DNA of 64,000 bases from the NCBI GenBank assembly GCA_946894095.1, contig OX335665.1, positions 9,000,001 through 9,064,000 of the forward strand, in the 5' to 3' direction. The notes beneath the pieces were generated by a model, which made no database searches, was not told the DNA's origin, and was given only the letters and a program-made list of their open reading frames with translations. The position numbers were made by a program, and so were the translations under genes. Source of the stretch: Incurvaria masculella (Eukaryota; Arthropoda; Insecta; Lepidoptera; Incurvariidae). Below are positions 1 through 11,229 of the stretch, piece by piece (position 1 is the first letter of the stretch; the number at the start of each line of letters is the position of its first letter).

Positions 1-692
1 GCCCACTCATAGGTTAAGATAAATAACTAGTCGTAACAGAACTAAGGCTGAGATAAATAGTCGTAACAAAAACTAAGACTAACGAAAAGTAGTACTTTCT
101 GACGTCACTCTGACACATTTTGTATGCACGAAATCTCAAAGTAACGTAAATTGACGTCACAAAGTACTACTTTTCGTTAGACTGAGGCTAAGATAAATAG
201 TCGAAACAGAAACTAAGACTAACGAAAAGTAGTACTTTGTGACGTCACTTTGACACATTTTGTATGGACGAAATCTCAAAGTAACGTAAATTGACGTCAC
301 AAAGTACTACTTTTCGTTAGACTGAGGCTAAGATAAATAGTCGAAACAGAAACTAAGACTAACGAAAAGTAGTACTTTGTGACGTCACTTTGACACATTT
401 TGTATGGACGAAATCTCAAAGTAATGAAATTTGACGTCACAAAGTACTACTTTTCGTTAGTCTCAGGCTGAGATAAATAGTCGTAACAGAAACTAAGACT
501 AACGAAAAGTAGTACTTTGTGACGTCATTTCGACACACATTGTATGGACGGAATCTTAAAAGTAATGCAAAATGACGTCACAAAGTACTACTTTTCGTTA
601 GTCTTAGTTTCTGTTACGACTATTTATCTCTGCCTTAGTTTCTGTTACGACTATTTATCTCAGCCTTAGTTTCTGTTACGACTATTTATCTC
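1..692. repeat. Palindromic tandem array with TGACGTCA sites
   Basis: About four units of roughly 137 bp. Each unit is itself an inverted repeat: the arm ctaacgaaaagtagtacttt runs into TGACGTCA and is mirrored about 60 bp later. The units are joined by a short subrepeat (gataaatagtcgtaacag...). The same subrepeat stands three times in inverted orientation at 600-692, so the whole block is also bounded by inverted termini. This suggests tandem amplification of a foldback MITE. A single copy lies at 29190-29470. The left boundary is outside the window. Confidence 0.85.
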
Positions 693-962
693 GGCAATAA
701 AGTATGTATGAGTTATAAGAGCGCTGGCAAGATTATTTACAGTGGTGCTTCAGAAATAGGCGCGGTGTAAGTATTTGTCTACTTATTATTTTTCAGAATA
801 GCTACAAGTTGCCAGATACGCGTACAAAAGAAAACAAAATTTTAAACAATATCAAAGTTGCTTGTTCTTCGTTGTTCCCTCGCTTGCAAATATAAATTCA
901 TCAACAATTTAAATTTTTATTCTGTTACAATCAATCTTACAATTTACATTTAAATCAATTTT
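693..962. other. AT-rich spacer
   Basis: No open frame, repeat or splice-like exon recognised between the palindromic array and the SINE. Confidence 0.5.
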
Positions 963-1352
963 AGTCAGCCTCAATGGCCCAGTGGCGCGACACTTCGGCG
1001 ATCGCTTTCCGAAGTTAAGCAACGCTGGGTCCGGTCTGGTCTTGGATGGATGACCATTCGACTGTTGAGAGAGGCTGGCCGTGGTTCGGATTCCACGTTA
1101 AACTGTAGGTCCCCTTCCTTACTTACTAGGTGGTAGGGTTTATCCCGTCCGGGTTGGTACCATCGCATTGGATGAACGATGGTCGAAGCGGCAATGAGAA
1201 TTGTCCGTGTTTTCCATCCAGTTCAATGTAGCCGTGCAATATAAGGAAGGTCCTGGCATGGCACCTAGTTCCCATGGCGTGTGTTGGGCTTATACTATGA
1301 CAGAAGGTGTGGTATTAGCCATCCATGTCCAGTCACATAAAAAAAAATATGG
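963..1352 (+). mobile_element. SINE with 5S rRNA-derived head, full length
   Basis: The head at about 995-1065 reads like 5S rRNA: ccgaagttaagcaacg, then a GGG/CCGGT stretch, then cttggatgg.tgacc, which is the internal control region of 5S genes. A body follows (tggtagggtttatcccgtcc, ttccatccagttcaatgtag, ggtcctggcatggcacctag, ggtattagccatccatgtcc) and a short A-rich tail. The body and tail also occur in elements of this window that carry a tRNA-like head. The name SINE3-like comes from general knowledge; the 5S likeness is read directly. Confidence 0.8.
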
Positions 1353-2214
1353 TTAAGGTCCCTACTATACGTTTTCTGGGCCATCAAAAATATGATATTG
1401 CAATAGAGTGCAATCCGTGGGCACTTATAACAATTATCTCGAAGATGACTTTTGAGCTATAGAATTTGAATTGGCCTTTTAATGAAAATACAAACATCAT
1501 TTGCGTAAATTGCAGGTAAAGGCATTTAATTATTTGCAAGGATTACAAAGAATCCAATTTGTCCACTCCACGCATGCGATGTACCCGATTTTTCTGAACT
1601 GTAAGTATAAAGTTCGGTTGAGTTGAGTTGCCCCATTACAAAAGGGCACATTTCAAGACAGACTTACCAATTTTCTTAATTTCTGATTTTTTTTTTCTTG
1701 TGCTTTGATTGATTTGACCGCAACATCTATGGCTATATTTTAACTATATTACGGCCCGCACAAGTCCGTACTTTACTAACCATATACCTAGCATAGCGCT
1801 ATGTGCTTTCAAGACGAACAAAGCGTGGGAGTGAGACGTCAACTCAAGTACTGCTACCGAGAGTTAGAGGGAGATGGAATACATCTGCCCGACGACACCA
1901 CTTCGGAAATCATTATTAGTACATTGGAGTCGCGCTCATGGAATTATAAATGTTTTTTGCGAAATCTTTATGATTTCTCTAGGTTTTCTTAAATAAAGCA
2001 TGGTAGATAAAGCATATATGTAGATTGTTTAACGAACGGGAGTAAAAACACGGACAAAATATTTTTTGATGGCAAATAAGGGTTTGATGACCAACTAATT
2101 CCTTGTCGATCAAATTTCGTAACTTTTTATCAGTATTTCAAAGTAAAACTTGAAACATAACTTCAGATAATTATTTTGAAGCTATACAGCGATTAAGAAA
2201 AACATTTAAGTTAA
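1353..2214. other. Spacer without recognised gene
   Basis: AT-rich. A 63-codon open frame at 1801-1992 has no recognisable domain and no splice context, so I do not call it a gene. Confidence 0.45.
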
Positions 2215-2330
2215 AAAAAGCCTATGGTACTAACAGACCATAGGCCGGGAGGACTGGAGAAGGATTTGAGAGGCGTATGTCCAGCAGTGGACGCAAACAC
2301 GCTGACTGACTGACTAACAGACGAACAGAC
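2215..2330 (+). mobile_element. RTE-type LINE tail fragment
   Basis: Contains gaggcgtatgtccagcagtg followed by gacgcaaac and a ctgactgactga run. The same end stands at 51850-51900 behind a recognisable RTE-like reading frame, so this is a short 3' remnant. Confidence 0.55.
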
Positions 2331-2574
2331 AAACCAAAAAAGCAGTCTAACCTTTCTTCTAAAGCGATGAATCCGCTTACAGAACAAAGTCCCCTTCTTC
2401 ATATTATTGCTGATTATTTTCAAACGGCCAAACTGACGTGGCGACGTTCAGCGGATTCAACGGTTTTAACCGTTTAGACAACGTTTAGACCTTGTTAATG
2501 GAGTTTAAAGTAGGTAGTTAACTTCTTATCATTCGATAAAAGCGCAGAGGTAACATCTGGCCTCAGAGTGGTCA

Positions 2575-3155
2575 GTCCGAGTTCTCACCTAAATTAGCGT
2601 TTACGGAACTTCGAAGTTACGTAAAAACGTCAAACTTCAAACAAGTTTTTACTAGATATTCTGTCGTTTTGCTTCTTCAAGCTGTCAAAGTGAAACTCGG
2701 ATTTCCGATTTGTATGAAAACGCGGAGTCGGCGTAAACAGCGACGTCATCGTATTTACGGCGACGGTGAGTAAACTGTCAAATCAAACTCGGACTCTCAA
2801 GCGCGTTCTTCAATTTCTCCATACATTTGAAAACGCCAGTCGATCGGTTTGCCGTAAACGCAATTTAAGTGAAAACTGGGATTAGGGTCTGTAGTCCCAG
2901 TTGCTACAATTTGCGAGTCCGAGTTTGATTTGACAGCTTTCTCAACGTTGCCGTAAATACGTCGACGTTGCCGCTTACGCCGACTCCGCGTTTTCATAAA
3001 AATCGGAAGTCCAGGTTTGACGTTGACAGCTTGAAGAAGTAAAACCACAGAATATCTAGTAAAAACTTGTATGGAGTTTGACGTTTTTACGGAAAACGCC
3101 AGTCGATCGGTATGCCATAAACGCCAATTAAGGTGAGAACTCAGCCTGACTGGCA
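2575..3155. mobile_element. Two copies of a ~310-350 bp foldback MITE, inverted
   Basis: Left copy about 2578-2885, then an inverted, partly deleted copy about 2900-3150. The family has ends of the type tcacctaaattggcgtttac and its inverse gtaaacgccaatttaggtga. Other copies are at 4335-4630, 8140-8450 and 55640-55985. Non-coding. Confidence 0.75.
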
Positions 3156-3184
3156 TTAGATAAAAATATGATCCAAGCGGCAAA

Positions 3185-3260
3185 GTTCAGTGTTTTCGAT
3201 CCAGGTCAATGTGGCCATGCGTATAAAGAGAAGGTCCTGGCATGACACCTAATTCCTTCG
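3185..3260 (+). mobile_element. SINE body fragment
   Basis: Only the middle of the common SINE body is present (ccaggtcaatgtggcc, aaggtcctggcatgacacct). Head and tail are missing. Confidence 0.6.
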
Positions 3261-3427
3261 AAATTGAAGGGTGTTAAGAAAGTCGTTACCCTATCAATTT
3301 CCAATACTAAGGGCGATACCTGTTACCGTGCTGTTCGAAATGTTGGATTCTAAAATATGTTATAGAAATCTATGTCGGTATGTTTTTTTAAAATACCTTT
3401 TAGATTGGAAAATATTGGCTAATAAAC

Positions 3428-3818
3428 ATTTCTTTTTTTTTTGTATGTGACTGGACATGGATGGCTAATACCACAAGTTCTGTCATGGTATTAGCCCAAC
3501 ACACCACATGGGAACTAGGTGCCATGCCAGGACCTTCCTTATATTGCACGGCTACATTGAACTGGATGGAAAACACGGACAATTTTCATTGCCGCTTCGA
3601 CCATCGTTCATCCAATGCGATGGTACCAACCCGGGCGGGATAAACCCTACCACCTAGTAAGTAAGAAAGGGGACCTACAGCTTAACGTGGAATCCGAACC
3701 ACGGCCAGCCTCTCTCAACGGTCGAATGGTCACCCATCCAAGACCAGACCGGACCCAGCGTTGCTTAACTTCGGAGAGCGATCGCCGAAGTGTCGCGCCA
3801 CTGGGCCACTGTGGCTGA
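3428..3818 (-). mobile_element. SINE with 5S rRNA-derived head, full length, inverted
   Basis: Reverse-complement copy of the element at 963-1352. The 5S-like head is at the right end (gttgcttaacttcgg at about 3758) and the tail is the T-run at 3428. The two copies are nearly identical, which suggests fairly recent activity. Confidence 0.8.
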
Positions 3819-4334
3819 CAGATTTTCAAAACAGTTGTCTTTTTTACGTCAATTTTCGAACCTTTTTTGCTGGAAAATACAGATAAATACAATAAAAATC
3901 AAGACATACGGACATATAATGAAGCATTTTCAACATCTGACAACGTTTAGGGTTAGGGAAACGTTAGGGCCTCAAAGACGCAGTTGCCATGCAAAATTGT
4001 GCCTTGCCCAATGTACAAGGAATGCATTTCTTAAAATTTTCAAATCTTAAATTTCTTGTGACTGCCCGCGGCTAAAATTGGCTCTGAATAATAACTAAGC
4101 CATTATCCCAAATCGCAATACTTATATCATCCTATATTTAGTGAACCACTCAAACAACAGCGTGTTAAAATTGTCTACCAGCAAAAACATGTTTGCCTTC
4201 AAAAAACGTGTCTGCGCCGCGCAGTAATTATCCTTTTCAAGTCGAGTAAACCTACGCATAGACTTATAAAACATGATCCTTAAGTACGTACATATATGTG
4301 ATCAGATATACATATATTATACACGACGATCAGA
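3819..4334. other. Spacer
   Basis: No gene or known repeat recognised; short open frames only. Confidence 0.45.
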
Positions 4335-4630
4335 GCTGCTAGTCCACGTTGTCACCTAAACTGGCGTTTACGGAACTTCGAAGTTCCGTAAAAACGTCCA
4401 ACACCATACACGTTTTTGCTAGATATCTTGTGGTTTTACTTCCTCCAGCTGACAAAGTCAAACTCGAACTTCCGATTTGTGCGAAAACGCGGCAACGTCA
4501 ACGCACTTACGGCAAAACTGGGAGTCGCAAATGCTGCGCGCGCTCTTCAATTTCTCCATACATTTGAAAACGCAAGTCGATCGGTTTGCCGTAAGCGCCA
4601 ATTAAGGTGATACCTGGGTCTAGGGTCTCA
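4335..4630. mobile_element. Foldback MITE copy
   Basis: Same family as at 2575-3155, with inverted ends tcacctaaactggcgtttac and cgccaattaaggtga. Confidence 0.7.
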
Positions 4631-4702
4631 GACATTTAATCGGATAGGCTAGAGTTTTTTCTAAATACCAAATTATTGTCAAAGAATTGGCCTACTGATC
4701 CT

Positions 4703-4950
4703 TTTTAGGGTTCCGTACCCAAAGGGTGAAAACGGAACCCTATTACTAAGCCTCCGCTGTCCGTCCGTCCGTCCGTCCGTCCGTCTGTCATAGGGCTGTA
4801 TCTCATGAACCGTAATAGGTAGGCAGTATTTATCTTGCCGCTATAACAACAAATAGAAAATTTTAAAATTATTATAATTAAAGGGGGCCCCCATACAAAG
4901 GAAGTGTTTTTTTTTGTGTTAAATCTTGTACGTTGGTACGGAACCCTGCA
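4703..4950 (-). mobile_element. GGTTCCG-type MITE with CCGTCCGT run
   Basis: Starts tttttagggttccgtaccca and contains gcctccgctgtccgtccgtc, agggctgtatctcatgaacc and a ggtacggaacc end. This element is widespread in Lepidoptera. It is followed directly by a SINE tail. Six loci in this window. Confidence 0.75.
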
Positions 4951-5100
4951 TGAAAATTGTCCGTGTTTTCCATCCAGTACAATGCAGACGAGCAATAAAG
5001 GAAGGTCCTGGCATGGCACCTAGTTCCCATGTGGTATGTTAGGCTAATATCTGACGGTCAGTTTGGTGTCAGCCATCCATGTCGAGTTACATAAAAAAAA
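4951..5100 (+). mobile_element. SINE 3' part
   Basis: Carries the common SINE body from gtgttttccatccagtacaa to the A-tail at about 5098. The head is absent, consistent with 5' truncation at insertion. Confidence 0.7.
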
Positions 5101-5529
5101 ACATGCATACGTGGTTCCCAAGAATATATGCATAGATAAATGGAAATATGTTTTCTTCTTCTTTTCATTTCATTTATTACATACACTCAGATACGTCAGA
5201 TGGTTGCAAGAAGTAACATACAAATTTTTACACTACACTACTCAGATCACTACACTACTACTACACATCTCAGATCATATAAACATGTCTATTATTATAA
5301 AGTTTTACTTTCATCATCAGCTGTAAAGAGGCCTTGTCATAAATAGAGAGTCAGATAAAAAAGAATACATTAATGATTAGATTGTCCAATGGAAAGTGAT
5401 CGACTCATTTGTAGACTAACATTTTAACATCGTCAGCTGTAAATAGGCTTTGTCAATGATTAAAAATAGGTTACATTCAAGGAAACAATAGTGGCAGCTG
5501 TAAATAGGCTTTGTCAAATAGAGTAAAAG
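5101..5529. other. Spacer with a short repeated motif
   Basis: The motif cagctgtaaataggctttgt or a close variant recurs three times (about 5320, 5434, 5494). Nothing else recognised. Confidence 0.4.
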
Positions 5530-5700
5530 TAGTTCTTCAGCCTTTTGTTGTCCACTGCTGGACGTAGGCCTCCCCCAGACTTCGCCAAGTTGTGCGGTCT
5601 CCTGTTTTTTCTTCGCCAGTTTTCACCAGCTGCCTGATGTATATCGTCTGACCAACGTGCTGGCGGTTCGCCGACGCTTCTTTTCTCTGTGTCAATCTCC
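5530..5700 (-). mobile_element. RTE-type LINE 3' end fragment
   Basis: The minus frame gives PPARWSDDI followed by W..K...R....LAKSGGGLRPAV, the usual C-terminal region of RTE-clade reverse transcriptases, ending in the cgtccagcagtggac signature. Only about 60 residues remain. Confidence 0.6.
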
Positions 5701-6009
5701 ACATCAAAACTTCAGTGCTCTTATTTATTTTGATCATTTGTTTGGTTTGTTTTTAAACTAGACGTATTGCAAATCAACTCGGCAGGCCTTCGAGCATTGT
5801 TGCGCCGGAGTCGAAAGTAATTGGTGCTGTGACAGATAGGCGTTACCCAAGCAACCACAGCGGCTAGGCTGCGGCGCCGCCTGCTGGCTGACCTACATAC
5901 CATGTTTCATGCCATGGCTAGGTTGCGGCCCACACCATAACGAAATCACAATACTTAGTTGTCGGTGCAGCTAGATCTAACACGAAAGGCAAAGCGGACC
6001 TAAAATAAT

Positions 6010-6488
6010 TTAAGGCGCTAGGACTAGCCAACTACACGCGTCATACAAATACACCTTTTAACAAATGTAATAATGTGTAGTGAAACGCTTCAGCAAATCC
6101 AAATAGAACTGCCGACTGATAATGGATTGTTAATATTTTTTGATTCCATCATTTATTTAAATAATAATCAATAAAAAAAAGTTGATTTTTCTCATTAGAA
6201 ATCTGGAAGTAATTCTATTTTTAGATATAAGCAAAAACAGCATATATGCATAAACAAAAAATTCCATTTGCTTTTAGGTTTCTACATTTAGTCAAAAAAG
6301 TGCGAAAATGGACACCGTTTCCGCAATGTATTTTGTATAGAAAAAGGAAACATACATTAACGAAAATATGTTGATTTCTAGACAAGGAATCATATATTGT
6401 AAGAATGACACTTCTAATCGTCCGACTTAGTTAGTTAACTTGGGGTGCCTCGTCTAACTTTGCGATTTGGCTAGTACCAGGGCCTTAA
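6010..6488 (+). mobile_element. TTAA-flanked MITE, family A, copy 1
   Basis: 479 bp including both TTAA sites. The ends are ttaaggcgctaggactagcc and the inverse of ggctagtaccagggccttaa. Flanking TTAA is the hallmark of piggyBac-type transposition. No open frame, hence non-autonomous. A same-length inverted copy is at 18863-19341 and a shortened one at 62509-62949. Confidence 0.8.
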
Positions 6489-6559
6489 TCAATTGTCTTG
6501 GGTTACCAAAATTGCGTTCTCTGCATTGAAATAGCATGCGCGGTAAAACATCCCATTTC

Positions 6560-6785
6560 TATTGTTCCCTGCCTGTACCGCGGATCCATTCACAGGCGAC
6601 ATTTCCGAATTAAGAACCAACCGATCCTCTAGATCCTTTGTCATTAGGCTTGGTAAACTATGGAATGGACTCGCTGCCAAGGTATTTCCTGTGAAGGAGT
6701 TAAGGTGTGAAGAAGCACCTGGCCGGGCGGCATCGTTATATCAGCCCCCGTGAAAGCTCGAAGATGGGAGGGCCTGGCATACGCC
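6560..6785 (+). mobile_element. LINE 3' fragment (reverse-transcriptase C-terminus)
   Basis: The plus frame reads ISELRTNRSSRSFVIRLGKL followed by WNGLAAKVFP, the typical C-terminal tail of CR1/jockey-type ORF2 proteins, then non-coding 3' sequence ending in a catacgcc motif. Two related fragments are at 20940-21250 and 24970-25245. Confidence 0.6.
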
Positions 6786-7010
6786 ATATGCGGCCCGTGG
6801 CTCAGGGGCGGGTGAAGCTTCCTTCATGCCAGAGGTCTGGGTTCAAATCTGAGCCCGATCGTGCACCACTTTCTTTCTCTGTTGAGTTGGATAATTACAT
6901 TTCGTCACGAATGTAAACTGTTCCATGGTTCGGAATCCATGATAAACTGTAGTTCCCCTTCCCCTACTACGTGGTAGGGTAGGGTAAGCCCGTCCGGGTT
7001 GGTGCCATAT
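6786..7010 (+). mobile_element. SINE with tRNA-derived head, 3' truncated
   Basis: The head has an A-box-like tggctcaggggcgggt and a B-box-like gggttcaaatctg 40 bp further on. The shared SINE body (gtggtagggt...cccgtccgggttggtgcc) follows and is cut at 7010 by an unrelated repeat with a ttattgtttattg terminus. Confidence 0.7.
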
Positions 7011-7330
7011 TGTTTATTGTTTATTGTTTATTCATCATCCATAGACAGTACACTGCACTCGGACTTGTCATATTTTAGCATTGGCCAGTGCAGCAAAACA
7101 AAACACAGTTTTCCTTTTCAACGTCTCTAAGTTTACAAAAGTGTTTGTCAATTATTTTAACAAAAACATAGAATACACAAAATTTACAATCCATGCCGTA
7201 TGCAACAGCTCATGACAAATATCACTTTATTTGCAAAGACAATCCCCTCCAACTAATATGTTGCCAATTGGAGCAGGCCACTTACACACAGCCATTAACT
7301 CTTTCAACCATATTTTAGCGAAAGAGATAA
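7011..7330 (+). repeat. Dispersed repeat with TTATTGTTTATTG end
   Basis: Starts with three ttattgtttattg-like units, then catagacagtacactgcact and, further on, a segment containing gttgccaattggagcaggcc. Copies at 11230-11545, 13160-13620 (inverted) and 63240-63640. Class unknown; probably a LINE 3' end or MITE. Confidence 0.6.
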
Positions 7331-7489
7331 CCCGAGCCAAGCGTCACCGTAAGCAAGGACCTTTAAGCGATGCACTGCTCCAGTGCACATTGCACATTAG
7401 GTTTTAATACTATAAGTTTTGTCATAAACTACTACTGTCAGCTGATCACATAGTTACATATCCCTTTAAATGCTAACATTGAGTGAAAA

Positions 7490-7640
7490 GATCGTCCATG
7501 TTATCCATCCAGTTAAATGTAGTCGTACTCACATAGGGAAGGTCCTGGCTGACACCTAATTCCTTCCTGAATACGGTGTGTTGGTCTAATATCATGACGT
7601 ATGTTTAGCTACCAATGTGTTGCTAGGTATTGAACCCAAA
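7490..7640 (+). mobile_element. SINE 3' fragment
   Basis: Diverged body (ttatccatccagttaaatg, aaggtcctggctgacacct, tggtctaatatcatgacg) without head. Confidence 0.55.
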
Positions 7641-8139
7641 CTCGAATCCCACGCGGGCGAAGCTCGGGTCACAGCAAGATCCATCTATAATAAAGCATGA
7701 CATCGCTAGACAGAGAACAACAGGCAACCTTGACCGCGTGGGAACAGACGATCATTAGTTTGACGACTCATTATTAGAAACTTGTGTCGTCTGTGTGGTC
7801 TGGGGGCCCATTCAGGTAAGAGTGAGTTCGAGTTCGGGAGTGAGTTAACCTAAAAATAACTGGGAAATATATTATTATTTAAATAACGGAACCGTTATTT
7901 ATACTTCCAACGTATTTACGGGACAGACCAGATTTTTACCTAACTGTAATGATGTTCAAGAAGTGTGGAAACATTGACTATTGAAAAAAGTGAGTTGATA
8001 TTTAGTGACAAATTCGAACTCACTCTTGCCCTGAATGGACCCCCCTCTGGGGTAATTTATTATTACCCCAGAAACATTATTTGTGAATTCTTGGCGATGA
8101 GATAAGTCAATGATTATTTTTATGTAACTGAATGGTCAG
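7641..8139. other. Spacer with an imperfect foldback
   Basis: Two inverted segments (gggcccattcaggtaagagtg at about 7802 and ttgccctgaatggaccccc at about 8024) bracket about 200 bp, probably a small MITE. No gene. Confidence 0.4.
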
Positions 8140-8450
8140 TCTGAGCTCTCACCTAAATTGGCGTCCAATCCATACAAGTTTTTACTATATATTCTGTTGC
8201 TTTACTTTTTCAAGGTGTCAAAGTCAAACTCGGACTTCCGATTTGTATGAAATCGCGGAGGCGGCGTAAACGGCAACGTCGACGTATTGTCGGCAACGGT
8301 GTGTAAGCTGTCAAATAAAACTCGGACTCGCAAATGTTAGTTCGCGTAACGCCCACTGCGCGCGCTCTTCAATTTCTCCATACATTTGAAAACGCCTCTA
8401 AGATCAGTCTGCCGTAAACGCCAATTTAGGTGACAGCTGGGACGAGGGTC
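8140..8450. mobile_element. Foldback MITE copy
   Basis: Same family as at 2575-3155. Ends tcacctaaattggcg and cgccaatttaggtgacagct. Confidence 0.7.
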
Positions 8451-8969
8451 TCAGAAATTCTTCTCGTGTTCACTTCCCTGAATAGACCCGCTCGAAATTC
8501 GAGTAGATGGCAAAGCAATATCATAATCGATGTTCACAAATTAGTACATCCGTTGCTTCGGATTATGACGACCTGTGCAATCTTGGCCGCCCATTCACTT
8601 TTGAATTTACTTTGCGGACATTTTTTCCCATCGATCTCTGTAAATAGTTGCAACTATGGAAACCATAGAACACAATATTCCGTGATGGATACATCCCTTG
8701 GGTAAATGCACGTAGTACCTTCCAAAAAGCAAGGAGTCCCCGCTGTCTCCATTTTTCTAAGGGTAGATTTTTAAATAGGCAGATAAACAGCCAGATAACT
8801 ATTCGACGGATGTATTTATGCTTCAGCTTATTCATTAGATAACAAGTACATATGTTTATTAGTAAAATTATAGTCCGATTATTGTGATAGAAGATATAAT
8901 TTCTCCGGCAATGACTATCCGTGCTACTATTGACAAAAGTGAATGTATACTATTAGTCCGATAAGTAGG

Positions 8970-9415
8970 TACTATCGGTATCGGTATCGGTATCGGTAAG
9001 TCGGTACTCATTCCCGGGGACAGCACAAATTCTGTTGCACTCTGGCACTGTCTCTGTTTTAAAGAAAAAGACAGTCTTCGTGATGAGAAGGATCTAGGTA
9101 ATACGTCCACAAAGCAAACAATGCGCATAGTGTTTGATTTGATAAGATTATATATTTTTTTATTACAAAACGACTTAATTTTGTTAATTTTTTTTGTTGA
9201 TTTTTTTTTTATCGTTCAGTAATCCACGACCGCATAAAACGTGCGAACATTTCGGACTTTCGGACCTTATAAGTTAAAAACCATCAATTTTACAATGTCA
9301 ACGGTCATTAAACATCTAGTTTGATCATATAAAGCTGTTTTGAGTATAATTTTGGATCTCCGACAAGAAATGTGCGCATGATCTTCTTTCCACGTTTGTA
9401 TTTGGAGTTTAGAAA
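8970..9415 (+). mobile_element. Partial TTAA MITE, family B, with (ATCGGT)n
   Basis: A short atcggt microsatellite (about 8973-8998) precedes sequence matching the complete family-B element at 9906-10456 (cactctggcactgtctctgt, gtgatgagaaggat, tttcggaccttataagtt, tccgacaagaaatgtgcgca). The termini are lost. Confidence 0.6.
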
Positions 9416-9509
9416 AAAAAAGAAATAAAGTTCAAATAAAAATATTGTAAAATAGAGCGGAGATGTGCTAACAGCGCGCCTGCTATGGAATCGTAGGGCT
9501 ATGGAATAT

Positions 9510-9585
9510 GGAATATGGGCTAATATCATAACGGTAGTTGTTTGGTATTAGCCATCCATGTCAGGTCCCATAAAAAAGGCGGGCT
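9510..9585 (+). mobile_element. SINE tail fragment
   Basis: Only the last ~75 bp of the SINE remain: gggctaatatcataacggta, ggtattagccatccatgtca, short A-run. Confidence 0.6.
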
Positions 9586-9841
9586 TATCCCTCAAAGAGA
9601 TTTCTTCCAGCCGACCTTTGGGTGTTTGAGAAGTTCAATAGGATATATTCGTATTTGGCATCAGACGTGGAAGTCTTCAGAGTTCAAATGAGTATTTGAC
9701 ACCAATTTGATCAAATATCAACCCGATGCTTGCGCAGTCACCTCTGCTCACCCTTGTTATCTAATAACTTCATTATCTAGGGTTGCCAACTCAGGAGAAC
9801 AGATGAACTAGAGACTGAAACTGTGTGCAGTAAGGACAAAT

Positions 9842-10666
9842 GAATAAAACCGGCACAGTGCGAGTCGGACTCGCACACGAAGGATTCCGTATCATTGTAA
9901 AAGATTTAAGGTGGCCCAACCCGGCGGGCCTAACTCATTCGCGGGCACGGTACAAAACCGTGCTGTTGCGCTCTGGGACCTTCTCTGTTTCAAGGAATAA
10001 GACAGGTTCCGTGATGAGGAAGATGCAACATGTCCAAAAAAAAAGACAATGTGCATAGTGTATGATTTGGTTAGATTTACGAAAATTTTAATTTCAAAAC
10101 GACTTATAGCTAAAAGTAAACCACGACCGCTGTAGTCAAAAATCTAACAAACACCAAATAGATTATAAATCTTGATTAAATAAGCTATGTCTGATGACTA
10201 ATCTTTTTAAGATGTTCTTACTTTATCATTGCGTAATCCACCTCCAAAGTTATTGTATAAAATGCGCAAAAAATTCAAACTTTCGGACCTTATAATTTAG
10301 AAACCAAACACAATTTTACAATGCCAATGGTCATCAGACATCCAGTTCGATCAAATAAAGCTATTTTGAACAACATTTTGAATCTCTGACAAGAAATATG
10401 GGCGTGATCTTCTTTCCCCTTATGTATGGGGAGATGAGCGGGATGGGCCACCTTAATACAAAAATCACGTTTTTTATTTTGCCTAATTGTTGTTATAGCG
10501 GCAAAATAAATACATAAAAAGTGAAATTTTCAGCTTCCTACCTGTTACGGTTCATGATATACAGCCCTGTGACAGACGGACGGACGGACGGACGGACGGA
10601 CGGACGGACAGCGGAGGCTTAGTAATAGGGTTCCGTTTTCACTCTTTGGGTACTGAACCCTAAAAA
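9842..10666 (+). mobile_element. GGTTCCG-type MITE split by a nested insertion
   Basis: The left part (cacagtgcgagtcggactcg ... gtaaaagattta) and right part (acaaaaatcacg, a run of GGAC repeats, agcggaggcttagtaatagg, gaaccctaaaaa) are the two halves of one element. A 551-bp TTAA-flanked MITE separates them. Confidence 0.75.
9906..10456 (+). mobile_element. TTAA-flanked MITE, family B, nested in another MITE
   Basis: 551 bp with the flanking TTAA at both ends. Termini are ttaaggtggccca and its inverse tgggccaccttaa. It sits inside the GGTTCCG element and therefore came later. No coding capacity. Degraded copies at 8985-9415 and 11925-12805. Confidence 0.8.
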
Positions 10667-10689
10667 TGTCGTCAATCACGTCGTAAATC

Positions 10690-11200
10690 ACTTGGCCGCG
10701 ATTTAGCCATTCATCGATTTCTTCTTTAATATCGATTTTTTTGGAATATCAGAGTCGCAATCGAAACTCTTTTGTACGTGAGTGGCGACGTAGCCAGCCA
10801 CTTTGACGTACAATGGCGGCCCCACCGCCGCATGTGAGTGAGCTCGCTCACGAATTCTCTCACTGCTGATGTCCTCGAGTTCCAATGACACGTAAAAACT
10901 CTGGACGCTATTTAGTGCAACGGACATATTCACAGTCGTACTTAAAGTGAACTGTAAAAAAATAATATGGAATTATCACCGGACTAACCATACGGAATGT
11001 GAATAAGTACGTACAAAATCCGCGTATTTAAGTTAGTCCGCCCACTCCGAATACTGCTGTCAATGTTGTGCTCTTGCAGTGCGAGCACCAAAACAGTGCA
11101 GCGGGTTACTGCGATTGCTGCGGTGATTTCTGCGATGATCTGTCAGTTGAATACATTCTGAGCTGTCAAAATTCAGTTTGCGTGAAGATACTTGACTCAA
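10690..11200. repeat. Diverged MITE family D
   Basis: Related sequence (gctcgctcacgaattctctc, ttagtccgcccactccgaatactgctgt) recurs around 19380-19520, 23990-24095, 26830-27000, 47920-48040, 55490-55640 and 61920-62040. The recurrence marks it as a transposable element. The 76-codon minus frame inside is not taken as a gene. Confidence 0.5.
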
Positions 11201-11229
11201 AATCGTTGCGACTCTTACGGTGCCGAAGC

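Noticed and set aside
971..1168. Possible functional 5S rRNA gene
   Set aside because: Only the internal control region resembles 5S; the ends do not pair, and the same sequence is joined to a SINE body and tail at several loci.
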